Of a stretch of DNA of 64,000 nt, positions 26,218 through 34,125 are shown one piece after another. Where the stretch lies: positions 62,001-126,000 of the forward strand of contig NZ_KB891881.1 in the NCBI RefSeq assembly GCF_000373585.1, in the 5' to 3' direction. The notes below the pieces were generated by a model. That model saw only the letters and a program-made list of their open reading frames with translations, was not told where the DNA came from and ran no database searches. The translations under genes were made by a program, and so were the position numbers. This stretch comes from Streptomyces sp. MspMP-M5. Lineage in GTDB: Bacteria; Actinomycetota; Actinomycetes; Streptomycetales; Streptomycetaceae. Positions within the stretch are counted from its first letter, which is position 1; each line of letters starts with the position of its first letter.

Positions 26218-27338
26218 CGGCCGACGCGTCCGAGGACGCACAGACCTTCGCCGAGGGGGAGCGGGCCGCGATGCGCCGCGCGGTCGCGCTGGCCCGGCGC
26301 GGGCTGGGCACCGTGGCACCCAACCCCGTCGTCGGCGCGGTGATCCTCGACCGGGAGGGCCGACCGGCCGGCGACGGCTGGCACCGAAAGGCCGGCGGGC
26401 CGCACGCCGAGATCCACGCGCTGCGCGCCGCGGGACCGCTGGCCGAGGGCGGCACCGCCGTGGTCACCCTGGAGCCCTGCAGCCGGCAGGGGCGCACCGG
26501 CCCCTGCACCCGGGCCCTGCTCGACGCCGGGATCAGCCGGGTCGTCTACGCCGTCGCCGATCCCACCCTGGCCGGCCAAGGCGCGGCAGTACTGCGCCGA
26601 GCCGGAGTCGAGGTCCGGTCCGGGCTGCTGGCCGAGCAGGCCGCCGAGGTCAACCATGCCTGGCTGGCCGCCGCGGTCACCAAGCGTCCGCACGTCACCC
26701 TCAAACTCGCGGCCACCCTCGACGGGCGGATCGCGGCACGCGACGGCAGCAGCCGATGGATCACCGGTCCGGCGGCCCGCCGGGACACCCATCTGCTGCG
26801 GGCCAGAACCGACGCGATCGCCGTCGGCAGCACCACGGTCCTGGTCGACGACCCCCAGCTCACCGCCCGCGACCCGGCCGGCCGCCCACGACCGCGGCAA
26901 CCGGCCCGGGTGGTCTTCGACCGCCGGCTGCGCACCCCCGCCGACGCGCGCCTCGCCTCCGACGGCGCGGCCCCCACCTGGATCCTCACCACCCGCACAA
27001 CGGGGGAGGGGCGCCACGGGACAGCCGAACTGATCACGGTCGATCCCGGGGAGCCTTTCCTGACCGCGTCCCTGCACGCGCTGTACGACAGGGGGGTCCG
27101 GTCACTCCTCGTCGAGGGCGGGGCCACACTGGCCGGCGCCCTCCTGGGCGAGGCGCTGGTGGACCGGATCATCTGGTACAGCGCCGCCCGACTGCTCGGA
27201 CCGGACGGCGCGCCCGCCGTGCGCGGCCTCGACATCCCGTCCTGCGCCGCAGCGCCGGGCTTCCGCATCATCGCCACCCGCCGGCTCGGCGAGGACCTGC
27301 GCACCGTACTGGAACCGGAAACCGCCCGCGGGAAGTAG
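26214..27338 (+). CDS. ribD: Bifunctional pyrimidine deaminase/reductase (RibD/ToxE-like)
   Basis: A 374-residue protein with both RibD domains. The deaminase (about 15-155) has HAEIHALR (His64, Glu66) and PCSRQGRTGPC (Cys89, Cys98), the cytidine-deaminase-type zinc site. The reductase (about 160-370) starts PHVTLKLAATLDGRIAARDG and keeps the NADPH-site segments VDDPQLTAR and SLLVEGGATLAGALL. The first domain acts on the product of GTP cyclohydrolase II; the second would reduce the ribose to ribitol. In toxoflavin synthesis only the deamination is needed, so an intact-looking reductase domain deserves attention. GTG 26214 overlaps the cyclohydrolase stop, with CAGGGGG 5 nt upstream. Confidence 0.88.
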   Translation: MTADASEDAQTFAEGERAAMRRAVALARRGLGTVAPNPVVGAVILDREGRPAGDGWHRKAGGPHAEIHALRAAGPLAEGGTAVVTLEPCSRQGRTGPCTRALLDAGISRVVYAVADPTLAGQGAAVLRRAGVEVRSGLLAEQAAEVNHAWLAAAVTKRPHVTLKLAATLDGRIAARDGSSRWITGPAARRDTHLLRARTDAIAVGSTTVLVDDPQLTARDPAGRPRPRQPARVVFDRRLRTPADARLASDGAAPTWILTTRTTGEGRHGTAELITVDPGEPFLTASLHALYDRGVRSLLVEGGATLAGALLGEALVDRIIWYSAARLLGPDGAPAVRGLDIPSCAAAPGFRIIATRRLGEDLRTVLEPETARGK

Positions 27339-27345
27339 GAGCGAC

Positions 27346-28359
27346 GTGACGTCCCACATCGCGCACACCAACCTGGTCGACGCCGACATCAACTCCCTCA
27401 CCGACAGAGCGGCGATGGGGCTGCCCGAAGGCTACGTGGCACCCCGGGCGGAACGCCTGGCGCACTTCGCGCAGATCGCCGGCGAGCCGCCCGCCCGACT
27501 GGCCGGCCTCGTCGAGGACGCGGCACTCCCGCTCGAACACCGCCTGGCAGCAGGCACCGCCCTCGCCCTCGCGGGCGACCCGCGAATCCGCTGGGACGCC
27601 CCGGAGATGCTGCCGGTCCCCGCCGGCCGCGCACTCCTGGGCACACCGGACAGCGACGTCGACGCACTGCACGCCGACTCGGCCCAGTTCGGAGTGCAGC
27701 GGTCCTGGGTGGCGAAGGAATGCCCCCGCCACACGCTGCCGATCGCCGCCTTCGCTATCGCCAAGTACCCCGTCACCAACGGTGAGTTCGCGGTCTTCCT
27801 CAAGGACACCGGTCACCCGGAGCTGCCGAGCAACTGGAACTACGGCCGCTTCGATCCCGCCGCCGCCAACCACCCCGTCTACACCGTCACGGCCGAAAGC
27901 GCCGACGCCTACGCGCACTGGCTCAGCCGCCGCACCGGCCGCCGCTTCCGGCTCCCCACCGAACAGGAATGGGAGTACGCCGCAGCAGGACCGGAAGGAC
28001 TGCGCCACCCCTGGGGTGACACCTTCAGCGCCCAGGCGGCCAACACCCTGGAGACCGGCCTGCTGATGACCAGCCCCGTCGGCGCCTTCCCCGAGGGCAG
28101 GTCGTGGTGCGGAGCCCTGGACCTGGCCGGCAACGTCGAGGAGTACACCAGCAGCACCTACGGCCCCTACCCGGGTGGGGAAGTCGTCCACGACGACCTG
28201 TACCGCAGACTGGGGGCCTACCGCATCGCCCGCGGCGGGGCCTTCAACCGCTTCCGCGACCTGGCCAGGTGCCAGCGCCGGCACGGCCCCTACCCACGCT
28301 CGCTGTACGCGATGGGCTTCCGGCTGGCCGAGGACGCCCAGGCATCCGGAAAGGAGTGA
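27346..28359 (+). CDS. FGE/SUMF1-domain protein (ToxD-like) without the canonical cysteine pair
   Basis: A 337-residue protein. Residues 1-80 are helical (LVEDAALPLEHRLAAGTALA, HEAT-like). Residues 85-335 are a formylglycine-generating-enzyme/SUMF1 domain: IAKYPVTNGEFAVFLKDTGH, RFRLPTEQEWEYAAAGP, LAGNVEEYTSSTYGPY and YRIARGGAFNRF. True FGEs bind copper through a pair of cysteines just after the RGGS motif; here only one cysteine (LARCQRR) lies in that region. It is therefore unlikely to be a sulfatase-maturing enzyme and may have another oxidative or binding role, as in EgtB-like relatives. An SUMF1-domain protein of this kind is part of the toxoflavin gene set. TAGGAG precedes the GTG; 7 bp after ribD. 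Confidence 0.82.
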   Translation: MTSHIAHTNLVDADINSLTDRAAMGLPEGYVAPRAERLAHFAQIAGEPPARLAGLVEDAALPLEHRLAAGTALALAGDPRIRWDAPEMLPVPAGRALLGTPDSDVDALHADSAQFGVQRSWVAKECPRHTLPIAAFAIAKYPVTNGEFAVFLKDTGHPELPSNWNYGRFDPAAANHPVYTVTAESADAYAHWLSRRTGRRFRLPTEQEWEYAAAGPEGLRHPWGDTFSAQAANTLETGLLMTSPVGAFPEGRSWCGALDLAGNVEEYTSSTYGPYPGGEVVHDDLYRRLGAYRIARGGAFNRFRDLARCQRRHGPYPRSLYAMGFRLAEDAQASGKE

Positions 28360-28365
28360 CGAGCG

Positions 28366-29451
28366 GTGCGCATCCTCCACGTCCACTGGACCGGACTGCC
28401 GGTCACCGGCGGTGTCGAGACCCATCTGCACGCGGTCGTCCGCCAGCTCGGCGCCCTGACCCGCGAGGTCCGGGCCGTGGTCGGCACCCGCCAGTCACCC
28501 GGCTGCGACTACGATCCTGCCCTCGACATCGCCGAACCCTTCGTCCCCGCCCGCGCCGCCGCACTCGCCGAACGGTGCCTGGACGCGGACCTCGTGCACT
28601 GGCACAACCCCCAGTGGCACAAACCCGAGGTCGTGACGGCCGTCGTGGCACGGCTGCGGGAGCGCCGATGGCGCGGCCGCCTCGTCCTGGACCTGCACAA
28701 CATCGACGAACAGCCGGAACAGTGGGAGTTCCTCGCCACCCTCCCCGGGCCGGTCGTCGCCCACTCCGCCTTCGTCGCCGACGAGGTCCGGCACCGGCTG
28801 CCCGATGCCGACGTCACCACCCTCGCGCTCGCCCTGCCGCTGGAGGAAGAGCCGTACCGGCTCCCCGGAGAAGGGCACCCGACCGTACTGCAACCCAGCC
28901 GCATGACCCGCTGGAAGGGCTCGCACCTGAGCCTGGAGGCGTCGATGACCCTGCTGGACGAGGGCACCGAGCTGCACTTCGTCCACGCCGGAACCCAACA
29001 CCTCATCTGGCCCCCGGGCATCCCCCGTGCCCTCCTCGAACGGGCCGAAGCCTGGCAGGAGAAGGGACGCGTGCACTTCACCCACTACCGTCCCCCGCAG
29101 AGCTGGGCCGCGATCCGCGCCAGCGACATCGTCATCCACCCCACCATCGACCGAGGCGCGCACGGAGAGCCGTTCTCGCTGTCCGTCGCCCAGGCCGTCA
29201 TCTGCGGACGGCGCATCCTCGCCAGCGACTCCGGCAACCTGCCGCTGCTGCTGGCCGACTACTCGGCCGCCACGCTCGTCCCCGCCGGCGACGTCCAGGC
29301 ACTGACCGGCGCACTCAGGGACGCCGTGCACCGCCCCCCGGTCGTACCGACCGCCGGCGACCGCGCACTGGCCCAACGCCTCCGCGACGACTTCGCCACC
29401 GCAGGCCAACGCCACCTCGCCTACTACCAGACCCTCGCCGACAAGGCGTAA
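28366..29451 (+). CDS. GT4-family glycosyltransferase
   Basis: A 361-residue GT-B fold enzyme. The N-terminal domain begins MRILHVHWTGLPVTGGVETH, the usual GT4 GG loop. The C-terminal domain has LQPSRMTRWKGSHLSLEAS and GEPFSLSVAQAVICGRRILA, the region of the EX7E donor-site motif; the second glutamate appears to be Gln here. It would transfer a sugar from an activated donor to a small-molecule acceptor. It is not known to me from any tox locus, so it may glycosylate the azapteridine product, as resistance or maturation. AAGGAG lies 10 nt before the GTG and only 6 bp separate it from the FGE-like gene. Donor and acceptor are unknown. Confidence 0.83.
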   Translation: MRILHVHWTGLPVTGGVETHLHAVVRQLGALTREVRAVVGTRQSPGCDYDPALDIAEPFVPARAAALAERCLDADLVHWHNPQWHKPEVVTAVVARLRERRWRGRLVLDLHNIDEQPEQWEFLATLPGPVVAHSAFVADEVRHRLPDADVTTLALALPLEEEPYRLPGEGHPTVLQPSRMTRWKGSHLSLEASMTLLDEGTELHFVHAGTQHLIWPPGIPRALLERAEAWQEKGRVHFTHYRPPQSWAAIRASDIVIHPTIDRGAHGEPFSLSVAQAVICGRRILASDSGNLPLLLADYSAATLVPAGDVQALTGALRDAVHRPPVVPTAGDRALAQRLRDDFATAGQRHLAYYQTLADKA

Positions 29452-29521
29452 CGCGGCCCCCGTCCCCAGCAACACCGGAACCCACCCGCCACAGTCTCCC
29501 GACCGAACACCTGGAGCCCCC

Positions 29522-30454
29522 ATGCCCACCCCCATCATCCTGGACTGCGACCCCGGCCACGACGACGCGATGGCCATCCTGCTCGCCGTCGGCGACCCCC
29601 GCGTCGAACTGAAGGCCGTCACCACCAGCGCCGGCAACCAGACCGTGGAGAAGACGGCCCTGAACGCACGGCGCATGTGCTCACTGGCCAAAGCCCTCGA
29701 CGTGCCGGTCGCCGCCGGATACCCCAAACCGCTCACCGGCAAGCTGCTGATCGGCGACGACGTACACGGTGAAACCGGCCTGGACGGCTGGGACTTCCCC
29801 GAACCGGAGGTGCCGCTGCACTCCGCACACGCCGTGGACCTGATCCACAACCTGCTCGCCGACAGCCCCGAACCCCTCACCCTGGTCGTCACCGGACCCC
29901 AGACCAACATCGCCGGGCTCCTCGCCCGCCACCCACAGGACAAGGACAAGATCAAGGAAATCGTGTGCATGGGAGGCGCCACCCACCGCGGCAACACCCA
30001 GCCCTACGCGGAGTACAACATCCTCGTCGACCCCGAGGCCGCCCACGAAGTACTCGCCAGCGGCGTCCCCCTGACGTACTGCGGCCTCAACGTCACCCAC
30101 CAGGCACCCGTCACCCGCGACGTGCTCCGGCGGATCACCGACGTTGGCACCCACATCAGCAAGGCGTCCGCAGCCCTCCTCGGCTTCCGTTCCAGCACCT
30201 ACGACCAGATCTGGGACCTGCCCGACGCGCCCCTGCACGACCCCGTCGCCGTCGCCCGCGTCCTCGACCCGACCCTCGTCGAATGCGTCGAAGCCCCCGT
30301 CTCCATCGAACTCCACGGTGAGTTCACCCGCGGCGCCACCGTGATCGACCTCTACGGTGTCACCGGAAGGACCCCCAACGCCCGGGTGGCGACACGCCTG
30401 GACACCGAACGGTTCTGGGACGTGTTCATGACGGCGCTCACCGCCCTGGGCTGA
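29522..30454 (+). CDS. Inosine/uridine-preferring nucleoside hydrolase family protein
   Basis: A 310-residue nucleoside hydrolase. The N-terminal calcium-ribose motif DCDPGHDDA (Asp8, Asp10, Asp14, Asp15) is intact; VVTGPQTNIAGLLARHP and a conserved Asp in the late LPDAPLHDPVAVARVL segment complete the active site. These enzymes hydrolyse the N-glycosidic bond of ribonucleosides. In this operon it could release a free pyrimidine base from a ribosylated intermediate made by the cyclohydrolase and deaminase, a step the toxoflavin skeleton requires because it keeps no ribose. That assignment is inference; simple salvage is the alternative. GGAGC lies 6 nt before the ATG, 70 bp after the glycosyltransferase gene. 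Confidence 0.88.
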   Translation: MPTPIILDCDPGHDDAMAILLAVGDPRVELKAVTTSAGNQTVEKTALNARRMCSLAKALDVPVAAGYPKPLTGKLLIGDDVHGETGLDGWDFPEPEVPLHSAHAVDLIHNLLADSPEPLTLVVTGPQTNIAGLLARHPQDKDKIKEIVCMGGATHRGNTQPYAEYNILVDPEAAHEVLASGVPLTYCGLNVTHQAPVTRDVLRRITDVGTHISKASAALLGFRSSTYDQIWDLPDAPLHDPVAVARVLDPTLVECVEAPVSIELHGEFTRGATVIDLYGVTGRTPNARVATRLDTERFWDVFMTALTALG

Positions 30455-30481
30455 CCGTCGACCTACGGAGGCTGACCGACC

Positions 30482-31906
30482 GTGCCCGTTCCCCCCGCTC
30501 CGACGCCCGGCGCCCGCTTACTGACGGCACTGGCCGGCGCACAACTCCTGGTGGCGCTCGACTTCTCCATCATCTACGTCGCGCTGCCCGGCATCGGGAC
30601 CGGCCTCCACTTCTCCGCCGTCGCCCTCCAGTGGATCGTGAGCGCGTACGCCATCTTCTTCGCCGGATTCCTGCTGCTCGGCGGGCAGTTGGCGGACGTC
30701 TTCGGCGCCGGCCGGATCTACCTCACCGCCCAACTGGTCTTCGCCGTCTCCTCGACCGGCGCCGCACTCTCGACCTCCGCCGCGGTACTGATCGCCGCAC
30801 GCGTCGGCCAGGGAGTGGCCGCGGCCCTGCTGGTACCCGCGACACTGGGCCTGCTCAGCTCCGCCTACCCGGCAGGGCCGCAGCGCGACCGGGCGGTGAG
30901 CGTCTGGGGCACCACGGGCGCCGTCGGCCTCGCCCTCGGCGTCACGGCCGGCGGCGCCATCCTCGCGGTCGCCTCCTGGCAGTGGATCTTCTGGCTCAAT
31001 CTCCCCATCGTGGCGATCTGCCTGCTCACCGCCGGGAAGGCACTCCGTTCCCCCGCGGCCGGAGCCCGTACCCCCGTCGCCACCGCCGCCACCCTCTCCG
31101 CCTGCACCGCGGTCGTCGCCCTCGTCCTCGCCTGCACCGAACTCTCCCGCACCCACCCCGCCCTCCCCGTCGTCGCCGCCGCGCTGGCCGTCGCCGTCCT
31201 GGCCGGCGGCCTGCTCGCCCTCAGCCAGACCAGGCGCAGGCCGCTCGTCCCCCGGCCCCTGCTGCGCGTACGAACCCTCCAAGTCGCCTGCCTGGTCGCC
31301 GCGTTGTACATGGCCAGCTTCGGCGCCGAGTTCTACCTCGTCACCCTCTACCTCCAGGAAGTCCGCGCCTACCCCGCGCTCGCCGCCGGCCTGGCCTTCC
31401 TCCCCCTGGCCGGCGCCATCACCGTGGGGAACACGGTGGCCGGCCGACTCGCCGGCCGGATCCCGCTGCGGCGGCTGCTGTCCACGGCCTTCCTCACCGG
31501 TGCGGCCGGCCTCCTGGCACTCGCCCCGGCCGTCGGATTCGACGCCGGATACCTGCTCGGCCTCCTGCCCGGCCTGCTGCTCAGCGGGTTCGGCCAGGGC
31601 ATGGCGTTCACCGGCATGTTCATCGCCGGGACCCGCGACCTCCCGCAGGCGAGCAACGCGACCGGGAGCGCCCTGGTGACCACGGCGCAGTACATCGGCG
31701 GCTCCCTCGGCCTGGCGCTGCTGGTCCTGCTCCACGGGGAGCACCCGACGGCCCCGGACTTCGTCCTGACGTTCTGCGTCACCGCGGTCATCGCCACGGC
31801 GGCCGCGCTGTCGGCGCTCTCCCTCCTCGTCCGCACCGGGCGAGCACCCGCCCCGATCTCCCGACCAGACCAGACCCCAGAGCCCAGGACCGGAGGCCGT
31901 CGATGA
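30482..31906 (+). CDS. DHA2-type MFS drug exporter
   Basis: A 474-residue membrane protein with about 14 hydrophobic helices and the motif-A-like GGQLADVFGAGRIYL between helices 2 and 3, typical of DHA2/EmrB-QacA antiporters. Helix 1 holds LLVALDFSIIYVALPGIGTG, the family's D1-like motif with Asp. It most likely exports the cluster product and gives self-protection. GGAGG is about 11 nt before the GTG. A TTA codon at 30518-30520 (Leu13) is the second bldA-type codon in the operon. The stop overlaps the ATG of the next gene (ATGA), so exporter and phosphoribosyltransferase are translationally coupled. Confidence 0.88.
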   Translation: MPVPPAPTPGARLLTALAGAQLLVALDFSIIYVALPGIGTGLHFSAVALQWIVSAYAIFFAGFLLLGGQLADVFGAGRIYLTAQLVFAVSSTGAALSTSAAVLIAARVGQGVAAALLVPATLGLLSSAYPAGPQRDRAVSVWGTTGAVGLALGVTAGGAILAVASWQWIFWLNLPIVAICLLTAGKALRSPAAGARTPVATAATLSACTAVVALVLACTELSRTHPALPVVAAALAVAVLAGGLLALSQTRRRPLVPRPLLRVRTLQVACLVAALYMASFGAEFYLVTLYLQEVRAYPALAAGLAFLPLAGAITVGNTVAGRLAGRIPLRRLLSTAFLTGAAGLLALAPAVGFDAGYLLGLLPGLLLSGFGQGMAFTGMFIAGTRDLPQASNATGSALVTTAQYIGGSLGLALLVLLHGEHPTAPDFVLTFCVTAVIATAAALSALSLLVRTGRAPAPISRPDQTPEPRTGGRR

Positions 31907-32718
31907 CCGCTGCCCGCCTACTCGACCGGACAGAACTCCTCCCGCAGGCCCGGCGCACCGTGGACGACTTCGAAAAACACCACGACACCTGCTTCAGCCA
32001 CCTGGTCCACTTCGACCCCCAACTGCTGGCGTCGCTGCACGCCCCGGGCACGCTGCCGGACACCGTACGCGTCGCCTCCACCGGCCGTCCCGGAGTGGTC
32101 GAGCGGATGGCCGCCGTCACCGCGGTCGCCAACCTCCCCCAACAGCGCCACGCCGACCGCAGCCGCTATCTCCGGGCACTGCTCGACATCTACGGAATGC
32201 TGCCCGTCCAGGCACAGCACAGCGCGTCCGCACCCGGCACGACCGTCATCGCACCCGAACGCGAGGGCCGCATCCTCGCCGAGCGCCTCGGTGTCCTCCC
32301 CCACAAGCGGGGCTGGACACCGCACGCCAAACGCATGCCGGTGGACGGCGGACTGCTCGTCGGCGTCGACGCCTGGCTGCCCTCGCCGACGGACCGACTG
32401 GTCATCGTCGACGGCGTGGTGGCCAGCGGCGTCACCCTCATGGCGATGCTCCAGCTGACCCTCGCCCCCGGAGCCCACGCCGAGATCTTCACCTGCCACT
32501 CCACCCTCCAGGGCGCACTCGCCCTGGCCAGGTACGCCGAACAACTGGAGGTCACCCTCACCGTCCACGTCGGCCATGTCTCAGGGACACTGAACGGAAA
32601 GTTCTACGCCGTCCGACCCGACGCCCCCGAACAGGTGCTGCTCGGCGACGTCGGAGACACCATCAGCCCCCTCACCCCCGCCTTCCCACCCCGCGGACCG
32701 CGACGTGGCCACGCCTGA
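31903..32718 (+). CDS. Uracil-phosphoribosyltransferase-like protein
   Basis: A 271-residue type-I phosphoribosyltransferase fold. The PRPP-binding motif LVIVDGVVASGVTL is at 166-179, and a GDVGDTISP segment at the C-terminus recalls the GDAGDRLFGT tail of uracil phosphoribosyltransferases. Residues 1-110 form an extra N-terminal domain not found in standard Upp. It may add phosphoribosyl to a pyrimidine or pyrimidotriazine base, recycle the base released by the nucleoside hydrolase, or inactivate the product in the producer. It is coupled to the exporter gene by an ATGA overlap and overlaps the permease gene by 14 bp. The precise base is unknown. Confidence 0.72.
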   Translation: MTAARLLDRTELLPQARRTVDDFEKHHDTCFSHLVHFDPQLLASLHAPGTLPDTVRVASTGRPGVVERMAAVTAVANLPQQRHADRSRYLRALLDIYGMLPVQAQHSASAPGTTVIAPEREGRILAERLGVLPHKRGWTPHAKRMPVDGGLLVGVDAWLPSPTDRLVIVDGVVASGVTLMAMLQLTLAPGAHAEIFTCHSTLQGALALARYAEQLEVTLTVHVGHVSGTLNGKFYAVRPDAPEQVLLGDVGDTISPLTPAFPPRGPRRGHA

Positions 32719-34093
32719 ACAGCCCAGGCTCCGCCCCGAACCGCCCCCACCCGCACCCGAGTCCGCCGCCGGAGCCGTCGACCGGTACTTCTCCCTGAGC
32801 ACCCGAGGCTCGACCTGGCGCCGCGAGATCGCCGCCGGCATATCGACCTTCCTGGCGCTCTCCTACATCGTCGTCGTCAACCCGGCCGTCCTCGGCCAGG
32901 CAGGCATTCCGCACGCCGCCGCCTTCTTCGCCACGGCGGCCGTCGGCGGCCTCGCCACCATCGCCATGGGCCTGTGGGCCAGACTGCCCTTCGCGGTGGC
33001 CCCCGGCATGGAGATGAACGCGATGATCGCCTTCTCCGTCGTCGGCACCCTCGCCTACACCTGGCCCCAGGCACTGGGCATGGTGTTCTGGTCCGGCGTC
33101 GCCATGCTCGCGGTATCCCTGCTACGGCTGCGCGAAGCCGTGATCAACGCCATCCCGCCACAGATGCGTTCGGCCCTCGCCGCCGCGGTCGGCACCTTCA
33201 TCGGCCTCGTCGGCCTGCAGATCGCCCATCTCGTCACCACCTCCCACGGCCGACTGTCCGGACTGGGCGACTGGACCGGTCCACCGGCCATCGCCCTCTA
33301 CCTCGGCCTCACCACCGCACTGGTCCTGGACGCCCTGGGCGCACCCGCCGCGGCGATCCTCGGTGGCATCACAGCCGCCGCCGTCTACTGTGCCTTCGCC
33401 GGCATCCGCACCCAGACACTCCACGACAGCGTCCAAGGCAGCGGGGCCGCACTGTTCCGCTTCGACCTCACCGTGATCGCCGACCCCAGGGCCTGGAGCG
33501 TGATCCTGGTGCTGTTCGCCCTCGACTTCTTCGGCAGCATCGCGAAAGTCGTCGGCCTGTCCGCGCACACCCCCCTGCAGGACGCCCAGGGAAAGGTGCC
33601 CGGCATGCGCCAGGCACTGCTCGTCGACGCCGGCGCCACCGTAGCCGGATCCGCAGCCGGCTCGACCAGCTTCGTCGCCTTCGTGGAGAGCGCGGTCGGC
33701 ATCCGCGCCGGCGCCCGCACCGGGATCGCGGCCCTCGTCACCGGACTGCTCCTGCTCTCCTGCCTGTTCCTCAGCCCGTTGCTCGCCCACGTCCCCGTCG
33801 AGGCCACCACCGGCGCGCTGGTCTTCGTAGCGGTCAAAATGCTCACCACACCTCACCCGGACCGAGCCGACCGGCCGGTACGACCGGATCGCGCGCATCG
33901 CCTGGACCTGGCCGTCACGGCCACCGCCGTCGCTGTCACCCTCGCCACCCTCGCGATCGACCAGGCCATGGCCGCCGCCTTCCTCGTGACCACGGCAGCA
34001 AGCATCCTCGGCCGCCGCCGACCCCACCCCGCGCTCTGGGTGACGACCACGGTCCTCACCGCCAGCGTGCTCCTCCAGTACCTCAACCTCTGA
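32705..34093 (+). CDS. NCS2-family nucleobase permease (AzgA/GhxP type)
   Basis: A 462-residue protein with roughly 12-14 transmembrane segments. The N-terminal STRGSTWRREIAAGISTFLA and the VAPGMEMNAMIAFSVVG motif are characteristic of AzgA/GhxP-type adenine-guanine-hypoxanthine transporters; GSTSFVAFVESAVGIRAGAR in the middle is the second conserved half-helix region. It would import purine or purine-like bases with protons. In this operon it may recapture precursors or move the product across the membrane. The GTG start lies inside the 3' end of the preceding gene without a clear ribosome binding site of its own, so translation probably depends on coupling. Confidence 0.85.
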   Translation: MATPEQPRLRPEPPPPAPESAAGAVDRYFSLSTRGSTWRREIAAGISTFLALSYIVVVNPAVLGQAGIPHAAAFFATAAVGGLATIAMGLWARLPFAVAPGMEMNAMIAFSVVGTLAYTWPQALGMVFWSGVAMLAVSLLRLREAVINAIPPQMRSALAAAVGTFIGLVGLQIAHLVTTSHGRLSGLGDWTGPPAIALYLGLTTALVLDALGAPAAAILGGITAAAVYCAFAGIRTQTLHDSVQGSGAALFRFDLTVIADPRAWSVILVLFALDFFGSIAKVVGLSAHTPLQDAQGKVPGMRQALLVDAGATVAGSAAGSTSFVAFVESAVGIRAGARTGIAALVTGLLLLSCLFLSPLLAHVPVEATTGALVFVAVKMLTTPHPDRADRPVRPDRAHRLDLAVTATAVAVTLATLAIDQAMAAAFLVTTAASILGRRRPHPALWVTTTVLTASVLLQYLNL

Positions 34094-34125
34094 ACAGCGC
34101 ACACAACCCGCCAAGGAGCAAGCCC

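Noticed and set aside
23804..28359. The GTP cyclohydrolase II and RibD genes as part of a normal riboflavin operon
   Set aside because: No lumazine synthase, riboflavin synthase or RibB domain and no FMN riboswitch-like leader were seen; the partners are WD40, FGE-like, glycosyltransferase and exporter genes.
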